NCBI GenBank assembly: GCA_965203575.1
Contig: OZ241894.1
Coordinates: forward strand, 930,001 to 994,000
DNA: 64,000 nt
Direction of reading: 5' to 3'
Source: Aldehydirespirator sp965203575
GTDB taxonomy: Bacteria; Actinomycetota; Acidimicrobiia; Acidimicrobiales; Aldehydirespiratoraceae
The translations under genes were made by a program, and so were the position numbers. The notes below the pieces were generated by a model. It was not told where the DNA came from. It saw only the letters and a list, made by a program, of their open reading frames with translations, and ran no database searches. Positions 8,798-16,024 of the stretch are shown here, in pieces; positions within the stretch are counted from its first letter, which is position 1, and each line of letters opens with the position of its first letter.

Positions 8798-9441
8798 GGC
8801 CCAAGCCCCTCCACCAGCGTGCCGCCCGCCATCGTCACCGTGTGAGTAGCGAGATCGCCGGCCGGTCCGGTCTCGTGGGAGGCCAACACGACGGCGGCAC
8901 CGGCCGCGGCTGCGGTCGAAACGATGCTGTCCACGGTCTCGCGACCGGAGGAGTCGAGTCCGGCGTGGGGCTCATCGAGCAGCCACAACTCCGGGCGGCG
9001 CACCACGATCGCAGCCAGCGCGACCCGACGGCGCTGCCCCGCCGACAGCCGATCGGTGGGGACGTCGCGCAGCCGCGGCGGCAGTCCCAGGCGCTCCAGC
9101 GCGCCCGGTACGTCGGCCTCGTCGACCCTGGACGCCCGAGCCCACACCTGCAGGTTCTCGGCTGCGGTCAACTCGCCGTAGAGCGCGGTGTCATGGCCGA
9201 GCAGACCCACCCGGCGGCGCACCGCGGCCCGGTCGCCACCCAGGTCACAGCCCAGCACGTCGCCGTGCCCCTCCGACAGTCGCAACAGGCCGGCGCACAG
9301 GTGCAGCAGGGTGGACTTGCCCGCGCCGTTGGGTCCCCGCACGAGGACCACCTCCCCGCGCTCAACCTCCAGGTCGACCCCGGCCAGCGCCGGGAATCGC
9401 CCCAGAAGCACGACCGCGCCCTCAAGACGCACGGCGGTCAC
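8794..9441 (-). CDS. ccmA: Heme exporter ATP-binding subunit CcmA
   Basis: 215 residues, a compact ABC ATPase: Walker A GPNGAGKST, signature LSAGQRRRVALA, Walker B LWLLDEPHAGLD and the switch histidine in VVLASHE. The length and the downstream ccmB-ccmC context identify it as CcmA. It hydrolyses ATP to drive release of holo-CcmE from CcmC/D. It is the first ccm gene of the operon; the PPOX gene upstream ends 10 nt before it, so transcription may begin further upstream. Confidence 0.95.
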   Translation of the reverse strand: MTAVRLEGAVVLLGRFPALAGVDLEVERGEVVLVRGPNGAGKSTLLHLCAGLLRLSEGHGDVLGCDLGGDRAAVRRRVGLLGHDTALYGELTAAENLQVWARASRVDEADVPGALERLGLPPRLRDVPTDRLSAGQRRRVALAAIVVRRPELWLLDEPHAGLDSSGRETVDSIVSTAAAAGAAVVLASHETGPAGDLATHTVTMAGGTLVEGLGP

Positions 9442-9451
9442 GGGCCTAGGC

Positions 9452-9904
9452 TCAGGGGCGGCCGACGCCGGTGATGCGGGAGGGGTGGATGAACACCGCG
9501 GTCCGGTGCTCGGCCGCCATCACGCGGTCGTACTCGTCCCAGTCGTCGTGGCTGCCGCCGGCGGCGGTGAACACGTCCCGCAGGACCCGAGGAACCGCTG
9601 ACGGGTCGACACCGTCGAATCGATCGTCGGGGCCGATGATCGTGGTGGCGCCCTCCACCCCGATCCACGACCAGCCCGCCCGGAAGACGATGGTGGCCCC
9701 CGGGGCGCGGCGCCAGTGACGGAGCTTCACGGAGTTGCCCCGCACCACCAGAGCCACCACCTCGTCGCTGGTCACCGGGTGGGACATGACTCCGGCGTTG
9801 ACCAGCGAGGAGTGAACCGAACCGTCAGGACGCCCGAACGACACCACTGCAAGACCCTGGTCGGCGGCGACGAACCTGCGCACATCCTCCATCGTGTAGC
9901 CCAT
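9452..9904 (-). CDS. PPOX-class flavin/F420-dependent oxidoreductase family protein
   Basis: 150 residues forming one split-beta-barrel domain. Seen: VRRFVAADQGLAVVSFGRPDGSVHSSLVNAG at the N-terminus, the usual first strands of pyridoxamine-oxidase-like proteins, and KLRHWRRAPGATIVFRAG. Family knowledge: this group in actinobacteria binds F420 or FMN; substrate unknown. I chose the ATG at 9904 because the reading upstream is antisense-like and overlaps the SDR gene. It lies between an SDR (14-nt gap) and ccmA (10-nt gap) and is probably cotranscribed with both. Confidence 0.75.
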   Translation of the reverse strand: MGYTMEDVRRFVAADQGLAVVSFGRPDGSVHSSLVNAGVMSHPVTSDEVVALVVRGNSVKLRHWRRAPGATIVFRAGWSWIGVEGATTIIGPDDRFDGVDPSAVPRVLRDVFTAAGGSHDDWDEYDRVMAAEHRTAVFIHPSRITGVGRP

Positions 9905-9918
9905 ACGGCTGCTCCTGC

Positions 9919-10710
9919 TCAGGCGACCGGGTAGAAGTGCCCGGCGTTGACCACCAGCGTTTGGCCGGTGATCATGCGGGCCCGCTCCGACGCCATGAAC
10001 ACCACCGCTTCGGCCACGTCGGAGTCGGTCGGCATCTCCCGCAGGGCCATTCCCTGGGTGATCTCGTGCTTGACCTCCTCGACGGTGATGCCCCTCGTGC
10101 CGGCCTGCCACTCGCAGTAGAGCTTGACGTTGGGCCCCCACATCCAGCTCGGAACCACGGTGTTGACTCTGATGCCGGAGGGACCCAACTCGGCGGCCAG
10201 ATCGCGTGCCAGCGACAGCAGCGCCGACTTGGCCGCCCCGTACGGGCTCTGGGGGAACTCCGGCACCGGCCTCATCGAGGCCTGCGATCCGATCAGCACC
10301 ACCGACCCCCCGCCGGCCGCTACGAAGTGGGGCTCGACCGCCCGCACCACGTGCACCGCGCCGAGCACGTTGACGGTGAGGTTGAGTTCCCAGTCCTCGT
10401 CCGTGGTCCGGTGCCACGCGCCCTTCTGCGTGTCAAGAGCGGCCACATTGACCACCGCGTGGAGCGCCCCGAACCGCTCGGCGGCGGCGTCGGCCGCGGC
10501 AGTGCAGTCCTCCTGGCTGGTAACGTCGCCCGCGCAGGCCACCACCCGCTCACCGGTGGGGTCGAGTTCGGCGGCCGCCGCGGCCAGGCGGTCCGCGTTG
10601 CGGGCCATCACCGCCACGTTGGCCCCGTCGCGCAAGGCCAGACGGGCGCAACTGGCGCCGAGCCCGGGGCCGACGCCCACCACCATTACGGTTCGTCCTT
10701 CGAGGATCAT
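9919..10710 (-). CDS. Short-chain dehydrogenase/reductase
   Basis: 263 residues, classical SDR. Cofactor loop VVGVGPGLGASCARLA near the N-terminus, NVAALD, catalytic serine region VVLIGSQAS, active site YGAAK in SPYGAAKSALLSLARDL, and the PG-like segment GIRVNTVVPSWMWGPN. It oxidises or reduces an alcohol/ketone with NAD(P); substrate unknown. Cotranscription with the PPOX gene and the ccm operon is likely from the short gaps, but a functional link to cytochrome maturation is not evident. Confidence 0.85.
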   Translation of the reverse strand: MILEGRTVMVVGVGPGLGASCARLALRDGANVAVMARNADRLAAAAAELDPTGERVVACAGDVTSQEDCTAAADAAAERFGALHAVVNVAALDTQKGAWHRTTDEDWELNLTVNVLGAVHVVRAVEPHFVAAGGGSVVLIGSQASMRPVPEFPQSPYGAAKSALLSLARDLAAELGPSGIRVNTVVPSWMWGPNVKLYCEWQAGTRGITVEEVKHEITQGMALREMPTDSDVAEAVVFMASERARMITGQTLVVNAGHFYPVA

Positions 10711-10737
10711 GGCCCCAGTCTCTACCGCTGCGGAGCC

Positions 10738-10794
10738 GCTGCCAACGAAGCGGCCGCCATGAGCACCTTAGAGAAGCGGCTGCCAACGAAGCGG
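10738..10794. repeat. 16-bp direct repeat around the end of a TAP hydrolase gene
   Basis: GCTGCCAACGAAGCGG occurs at 10738-10753 and 10779-10794, 41 bp apart. The second copy encodes the last codons of the hydrolase (LRWQPLL end); the first is a duplicate just past the stop codon. Confidence 0.6.
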
Positions 10795-12366
10795 GCGGTC
10801 CTCCAAGGCGCAGGCGGCATCGAGTTCGGCACCCGGCTCAGCCAGGAAGTCGGCGACGATCCGGTCGACGCAGTTGTCGTAGCCCCACACCCAGATCCCG
10901 TGGCCCCGGGTACGGCTCACGACGTGCGTGCTGCGGGGCAGATGCTCGGCGGCTTGCTCGGCGAGGCTCGGAGGCGTGATCGGATCGAACCACCCCGAGA
11001 TCAACAACACCGGCAGATCGCTCGTCACCGGCTCCGACGGCAGTGGAGACTCTGCTACCGCCCACGGCTCGCACTGCTTGGACAGCCCCTCCCACACAAC
11101 CGCCGCGGCGAAGTCACTGATTCCCGCAGGTGGCCCCGAGGCGTGCGGCAGACCCTCGGCACATGCCACGGCTGCGAACGTCGACGGAGCGCCGGAGTGG
11201 AACTGCTGGGAGGCCGACTCGACCCCTATCAAGGCCACCAGCTTGGGCGCGGTGACAAGGCCGAGTTCCGCGACCCGATCAGGATCGGGAGGTCGTTCCA
11301 GCCCCGCCAGCACTCCGGGAACCAGAGTGGCGGTGAACTCGTTGTAGAGCATCTGGAACACCGCCCCCGCCACTGAGTTACCGTCGATCAACGCGTCGAT
11401 CGGCTCCATCATGGTCGTCTCGTCCGCGGCCAGGTTCACCACCACCGGGTCTGCGTTGAAGCGATCTATCAGCTTCGCGAGCAGGCCCTCCATGGTCGCG
11501 GTCTGCCCGCCGGCAGCGTCAGACAGGATGGCGGAGCAGACGGGGTCGTCACCGCACTCGGCGTCGAGCTCGCGAATCACCCGTTCAGCACCCTCCGCGA
11601 TCGCGGCATCGACGTCGAGATTCGCGGGATACAGGCCATCGAGCACTGCACCCGCCAGCCCCGCCGGGGCGTCTCTCAGCACTTCCAGGCCGATCGTGGT
11701 CCCGTAGCTCACGCCATAAAGGAGCCACCGCTCGTGGCCGAGCGCGGCCATGACATCGACGACGTCGGCCGCGTGGGCGCCGGTGGTGATGCTGGCAAAG
11801 CCTGGATCCTGTCTCAAGCGTTCGGAGCATTGGCCGGCAGCCCCCGAGCCGATGGCAGCTGCTCTCTCGCTGGTCGCCTCGAATATCGCCACCAGCGCAT
11901 CGAGCAACTCAGGGCACCAGGAGTTGAAGCTGCCGAAACCGACGCCCCGCTGGTCGATGAGAACCTGCGCGTACGGGCGGCTCGGCAACACCAGGGCCAG
12001 ATCGCTGCTGGCTCCGCCGGGGCCTCCTTGGAGCACGGCGAGCGGTGGGAGCGACTCGTCACCGGTTCCGGGACGGATGATCGCACTGACGCCCATGTTG
12101 CCCGCGGCAGGATCGGCACGATCGATGGGGACGATGACCCACACGCATCGGAGGCCTGCTCCGGCCATGTGCTCGGGACAGTCCTGTTCGACGACCTCAC
12201 CGGGCTCGCCGGTCACGTCAACCGACGGATCGAAGGGACGGATCTCCGCATACTCGTCGGGGTCCCCCGATTCAACGAGTTCTGACTCGCTGGACCCACC
12301 CGAACAGGCGGCCGCTAGCACAGCCAACACTGCTAGTGCCGCAACGGCGGTCAATCTCTTGTTCAC
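10768..12366 (-). CDS. TAP-like alpha/beta hydrolase lipoprotein (tripeptidyl aminopeptidase type)
   Basis: 532 residues. N-terminal signal with lipobox LAAACSGGS, so it is predicted to be anchored outside the membrane. The fold shows the oxyanion region PLAVLQGGPGGASS, IDQRGVGFG, nucleophile elbow YGVSYGTT (Ser in GVSYG), then LLISGWFDPITPP (acid) and RTRGHGIWVWG (His). This layout matches the TAP/SlpD-type peptidases of actinobacteria, which release short peptides from the N-terminus. A paralogue with the same motifs lies at 58471-60243. Free-standing; it ends shortly upstream of the SDR start. Confidence 0.85.
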   Translation of the reverse strand: MNKRLTAVAALAVLAVLAAACSGGSSESELVESGDPDEYAEIRPFDPSVDVTGEPGEVVEQDCPEHMAGAGLRCVWVIVPIDRADPAAGNMGVSAIIRPGTGDESLPPLAVLQGGPGGASSDLALVLPSRPYAQVLIDQRGVGFGSFNSWCPELLDALVAIFEATSERAAAIGSGAAGQCSERLRQDPGFASITTGAHAADVVDVMAALGHERWLLYGVSYGTTIGLEVLRDAPAGLAGAVLDGLYPANLDVDAAIAEGAERVIRELDAECGDDPVCSAILSDAAGGQTATMEGLLAKLIDRFNADPVVVNLAADETTMMEPIDALIDGNSVAGAVFQMLYNEFTATLVPGVLAGLERPPDPDRVAELGLVTAPKLVALIGVESASQQFHSGAPSTFAAVACAEGLPHASGPPAGISDFAAAVVWEGLSKQCEPWAVAESPLPSEPVTSDLPVLLISGWFDPITPPSLAEQAAEHLPRSTHVVSRTRGHGIWVWGYDNCVDRIVADFLAEPGAELDAACALEDRPLRWQPLL

Positions 12367-12470
12367 GACCTCTGACCTCTGCTTTTGACCTCGGGCACGA
12401 ATATCGCGTCCTGCTGCACGGCACCGCGCCGCGCCTACCCGGCCAGGATCATCTCACACCGAAGCGCGAC

Positions 12471-13271
12471 TTACCAGAGTTGGTCGGTGTAGGTGTCGGT
12501 GCCAACGATGGTGGGCAGGAACGGCGCCGCGAAGACGACCTTGCCCGCTCCGGCGTCGGCCAGTCCGGCTGCGTAGGCCCGGAACCCGTCCCAGGCATCG
12601 GCCGGGTCGCCGTCGAGGAAGAACATCTGCACCTGGCGCTCGGCCGGGCCGGCCGGGGTGCCCAGATCCATGGGCGCCCGCTCCGTCTCGCCTCCGACCG
12701 GGTCGATGTAGCGCCACGACACCATCGACGCCACGCTCGAGCCGTCCATCAGCGCCGGCAGCGCCTCGGATCGCAGGTGGGCGTCGAGCCTGTCGGTGTC
12801 GGTGCCCTCGGCTGGGTCCACCGCCACCACGACAAGGCCCTGGTAGGGGTGGTCGAGGGCCAGCTCGATGGGCACGGGGTCGTCGTCGCGGTAGTGCGAC
12901 CACGGCTTGTGGAGCAGCACCGTGTGGGCGTGGATCCGGTTGTTGAAGCCCCGCCCATCCTTGTACAGCTCCACCACCTGGTCGATGGCCCACGCAAAGT
13001 GCTCGCGGTGACGGCCCTCATGGACCCAGTAGATGGCCAGGTACGAGCCCGCGTCGGTGGGCACGGCCAGCGGGGAGTCCTCCGGGAACCGCAGGTCCTT
13101 CAGGTCGCGGGTGGCCACCCAGCGCCGGCCGGCGAACAGCCACGGACCGATGAGGCACCCCGCGTAGAAGTGGTCACGCTCGTACCAGCGGTTGTAGGCC
13201 ACCTCGTGGCCGCGCTCGGGGTCGACCATGGTGAACAGGCAGCTGCCGACCCGCACGGGATAGGTGTTCAC
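12471..13271 (-). CDS. Conserved hypothetical protein, possible EthD-like alpha/beta-barrel
   Basis: 266 residues, soluble, no signal peptide. The start TVRVGS..FTMVDP and NRWYERDHFYAGCLIGPWL resemble the 'YNxWYxxxH' opening of dimeric alpha-beta barrel proteins (EthD/NIPSNAP type), and a second such half may begin near LVVVAVDPAEGTDTDRLDAHL. I cannot assign a function. It stands alone between a TAP hydrolase and a LysR gene on the same strand. Codon use is like its neighbours. Confidence 0.6.
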   Translation of the reverse strand: MNTYPVRVGSCLFTMVDPERGHEVAYNRWYERDHFYAGCLIGPWLFAGRRWVATRDLKDLRFPEDSPLAVPTDAGSYLAIYWVHEGRHREHFAWAIDQVVELYKDGRGFNNRIHAHTVLLHKPWSHYRDDDPVPIELALDHPYQGLVVVAVDPAEGTDTDRLDAHLRSEALPALMDGSSVASMVSWRYIDPVGGETERAPMDLGTPAGPAERQVQMFFLDGDPADAWDGFRAYAAGLADAGAGKVVFAAPFLPTIVGTDTYTDQLW

Positions 13272-13355
13272 GGGTGCACGCTCACTGTCGCGGCCTCGGC
13301 ACTGCTCATTCGGCGCCCCTCTCTTGGCCGGGGGTGGACTGCGCCAACCTACCGG

Positions 13356-14225
13356 CTATCCGTCCCGCAAGGCCTGTTCGAGCAGCACTCCCGCAGGATG
13401 GGGCGAAGCTCCGGAGCGGCGGGCGGTGACGAGCCGCCGCCGGGCCAGGATCTCGCACCGGGCGAGCGGCTGCTCACCCCACTCGGCCTGCACCACCGGG
13501 AGGACCGACCAGCCCAGCCCGAGCCTCACCATCTCGCACAGCACCTCGGGCTGGTGGGACTCGGCCACCACCTCAACAGGCGCGCCCCGCCGCCGCAGAG
13601 CTGTCTCCGTCACGGTGCGGGTGTGAGCGCTGCGGGGAAACAGCACCCACGGCCCCCAACCTGCGCTGGGGCCGGGGCGGCGACGCCCGTCCGGCGCGTA
13701 GATCGCCAGATCCTCGGTCATCAGCGCCTCGGTGGTCACTCCCCGGAGCGGCTCGGCTGGCTCCACGCAGACCGCGAGGTCGATGGATCCGTCCACCAGG
13801 GCCCGCAGCAGGTCACCCGAGGGCCCCACCCGCAGATGGATACGCAGTTCGGGATGCGCGGCGCGGAATTGTCGCAGCGCCTCGCCGTGGTGCTGGACCG
13901 CGGACGCATCGATCATGCCGAGGCGCAGCCGGCCGTGGTCGCCGGAACGGGTACGCCGAGCCCAGTCGGCGAGGTCGGCGGTCAGGGCCACCACCTGGCG
14001 GGCGTGATCGAGGACCGGCTCAGTGTCGGCTCGCAGCACCCGGCGCCGGCCCTCCCGGTCGAACAGGGAAACGCCGACGCGGCGTTCGAGTTCGGCCAGA
14101 CCCTGGGAAAGGGCCGACGGGCTCACTCCGACCTGCTCGGCAGCCAGCGCGAACGTGTCCGAATCGGCCACAGCGACCAGATATTCGAGTTGGCGGATGG
14201 AGAGATCGGGCAGAGATTGGGGCAT
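13356..14225 (-). CDS. LysR-family transcriptional regulator
   Basis: 289 residues. Winged HTH at about 8-67 (IRQLEYLVAVADSDTFALAAEQVGVSPSALSQGLAELERRVG), then a periplasmic-binding-protein-like effector domain (RLRLGMIDASAV..., LRIHLRVGPSGDLLRALVDG). It is divergent from the inositol-phosphate synthase gene with only 57 bp between starts; that gap is AT-rich and holds inverted repeats, so it probably controls itself and the synthase. The effector is unknown. Confidence 0.9.
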   Translation of the reverse strand: MPQSLPDLSIRQLEYLVAVADSDTFALAAEQVGVSPSALSQGLAELERRVGVSLFDREGRRRVLRADTEPVLDHARQVVALTADLADWARRTRSGDHGRLRLGMIDASAVQHHGEALRQFRAAHPELRIHLRVGPSGDLLRALVDGSIDLAVCVEPAEPLRGVTTEALMTEDLAIYAPDGRRRPGPSAGWGPWVLFPRSAHTRTVTETALRRRGAPVEVVAESHQPEVLCEMVRLGLGWSVLPVVQAEWGEQPLARCEILARRRLVTARRSGASPHPAGVLLEQALRDG

Positions 14226-14237
14226 ACGTGCAGAATA

Positions 14238-14274
14238 GTTCAGTTTTACTTCATTAGTTTGCTAATAGCTGAAC
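14238..14274. promoter_or_regulatory. Divergent promoter/operator between LysR gene and ino1
   Basis: The gap 14226-14282 is far more AT-rich than its surroundings. It holds ATTAG-TTTG-CTAAT (14253-14266), a perfect palindrome with the T-N11-A spacing favoured by LysR regulators, nested inside a second inverted repeat GTTCAG (14238-14243) / CTGAAC (14269-14274). Binding by the adjacent LysR protein is an inference. Confidence 0.55.
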
Positions 14275-14282
14275 CATTCCTT

Positions 14283-15605
14283 ATGTTACTTGCCATGACC
14301 CTCACTGCAGCCCGACGAATCGGCCCCGCGACCGGCAATCTCGGCGTGCTGACCCCTGGTATGGGGGCGGTGGCGTCCACCTTCGTCGCCGGTGTGATCG
14401 CGGCCCGCCGGGGCCTGACCCCGCCCATCGGCTCGATCAGCCAGATGGCCCACATACGTCTGGGCACCAAGACCGAGAACCGCAATCCCCCCATCAGGGA
14501 GTTCGTTCCCCTGGCCGGGCTGGACGACCTTGTGTTCGGTGGCTGGGATCCCCTGTCGGCCAACGTGCTGGAGGCGGCCCGCACCTGCGGCGTGCTGGAA
14601 GAGGGCGACCTGGGGAGCATCTCGGCCGAGTTGGAGGGCGTGGTGGCCATGGACGCAGTGTTCGACCGGCGCTGGGTCAGCCGTCTCGACGGGGTGCGGG
14701 TAAAGCCGGCCGCGTCCAAATGGGATCAGGCCCAGGCTCTGATGGACGACATCGAGAACTTCCGCAGCGCCCACAACTGCGATCGGCTGGTGATGGTGTG
14801 GTGCGGATCGACCGAGGCGTTCGCGGAGCCGACCGAGGTGCACACCTCGGTGGAGTCCTTCGAAGCGGGACTGAAGGCCGACGACGATGCCATCGCCCCC
14901 AGCCAGATCTACGCCTACGCGGCGCTGCAGAGCGACGTGCCCTTCGCCAACGGCGCCCCCAACCTCACCGTGGACCTGCCGTGCATGGAGGAGCTGTCCC
15001 GCATCCGGGGCGTTCCCATCGCGGGCAAGGACTTCAAGACCGGCCAGACCCTGATGAAGACGCTGATCGCGCCCGGTCTCAAGGCCCGGATGCTGGGGCT
15101 GAGGGGCTGGTACTCCACCAACATCCTGGGCAACCGCGACGGTGAGGTGCTCGACGCCCCCGAGAACTTCAAGACCAAGGAGGTCTCCAAGCTGGGCGTT
15201 CTGGGCACGATCCTTCAGCCGGAGCTCTATCCCGACCTGTACGACGAGATCCACCACGTCGTGCGCATCAACTACTACCCGCCCCGGGGCGACAACAAGG
15301 AAGGCTGGGACAACATCGACATCTTCGGCTGGCTCGGCTATCCGATGCAGATCAAGGTCGATTTCCTGTGCCGGGACTCGATCCTGGCCGCGCCCATAGT
15401 GCTCGACCTGGCCCTATTCATGGACCTGGCCGCCCGGGCGGGCGAATCCGGCGTGCAGGAGTGGCTCAGCTTCTACTTCAAGGCTCCCCAGCCCTCAGGG
15501 GAAACCGACGTGGAGCACGACCTGTTCATCCAGCAGACCAAGCTCAAGAACACCCTGCGGGAGTGGATGGGCGAGCAGCCCGTCACCCACAGCGAAGCCG
15601 GCTGA
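14283..15605 (+). CDS. ino1: Inositol-3-phosphate synthase (myo-inositol-1-phosphate synthase)
   Basis: About 440 residues. Seen: NAD-binding start TGNLGVLTPGMGAVASTFVAGV, the lysine-containing active-site segments IAGKDFKTGQTLMKT and LKARMLGLRGWYSTNILGN, SKLGVLGTILQP, and the terminal IQQTKLKNTLREWMG. These are hallmarks of NAD-dependent INO1 converting glucose-6-phosphate to inositol-phosphate, the entry to phosphatidylinositol and mycothiol-type products. Neither candidate start (14283, 14295) has a good ribosome site; 14283 is taken as the first in frame after the operator region. The open frame extends far upstream, antisense to the LysR gene, but that part is not credible. Confidence 0.9.
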   Translation: MLLAMTLTAARRIGPATGNLGVLTPGMGAVASTFVAGVIAARRGLTPPIGSISQMAHIRLGTKTENRNPPIREFVPLAGLDDLVFGGWDPLSANVLEAARTCGVLEEGDLGSISAELEGVVAMDAVFDRRWVSRLDGVRVKPAASKWDQAQALMDDIENFRSAHNCDRLVMVWCGSTEAFAEPTEVHTSVESFEAGLKADDDAIAPSQIYAYAALQSDVPFANGAPNLTVDLPCMEELSRIRGVPIAGKDFKTGQTLMKTLIAPGLKARMLGLRGWYSTNILGNRDGEVLDAPENFKTKEVSKLGVLGTILQPELYPDLYDEIHHVVRINYYPPRGDNKEGWDNIDIFGWLGYPMQIKVDFLCRDSILAAPIVLDLALFMDLAARAGESGVQEWLSFYFKAPQPSGETDVEHDLFIQQTKLKNTLREWMGEQPVTHSEAG

Positions 15606-15668
15606 CCCCCCGGTCCAGCAGCCGGAAGTCAGCGCGCCGGAAGGCCCTCGGGCCGGGAGGGTTGGGCA

Positions 15669-15971
15669 TCAGGGCTGGTCGCCGCTCAGCTTCTCGATCT
15701 GGCGGCCATGCTCGACCTGGGTGGTTTCGATCCGGGCCAAAACGTCCTTGACCTGTCCGAATTCGGAGATGACGCACTCCTCGAGTCCGCCAACACGCCC
15801 CTCAAGCCCACCGAAGCGCTCCTCAAGCCTGCTGAAGCCCTCCTCAAGCCTGCCGATTCGCTTGCCGTTGTCCCGGATGCCGGTCCGTAGACCCGTGAAG
15901 ATGAATCCGATCCCGCCAAAGGCGCCAGCACCGAAGATGCTGATGAGTACAGCAGCGATAGAAGTATCCAT
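15669..15971 (-). CDS. Small membrane protein with C-terminal coiled coil
   Basis: 100 residues: one N-terminal membrane helix (about 4-30, AAVLISIFGAGAFGGIGFIFTG) followed by a long heptad-like helix with repeated IGRLEEGFSRLEERFGGLEGRV segments. Topology suggests a membrane-tethered coiled coil of the kind that includes phage holin-like and DUF-type small proteins; function unknown. I chose the ATG at 15971 because it places the membrane helix at the N-terminus and the upstream extension overlaps the AT-rich promoter-like region. It is convergent with ino1. Confidence 0.6.
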   Translation of the reverse strand: MDTSIAAVLISIFGAGAFGGIGFIFTGLRTGIRDNGKRIGRLEEGFSRLEERFGGLEGRVGGLEECVISEFGQVKDVLARIETTQVEHGRQIEKLSGDQP

Positions 15972-16024
15972 GGAGACGCATACTAGCACACTGCATGACA
16001 CATGCAACCATCTTTGAAATATTT

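Noticed and set aside
12336..14282. Open frame upstream of ino1 giving a 1,089-codon reading
   Set aside because: Antisense to the LysR gene and the hypothetical gene; composition is that of a GC-rich complementary frame. The real product starts at 14283 or 14295.
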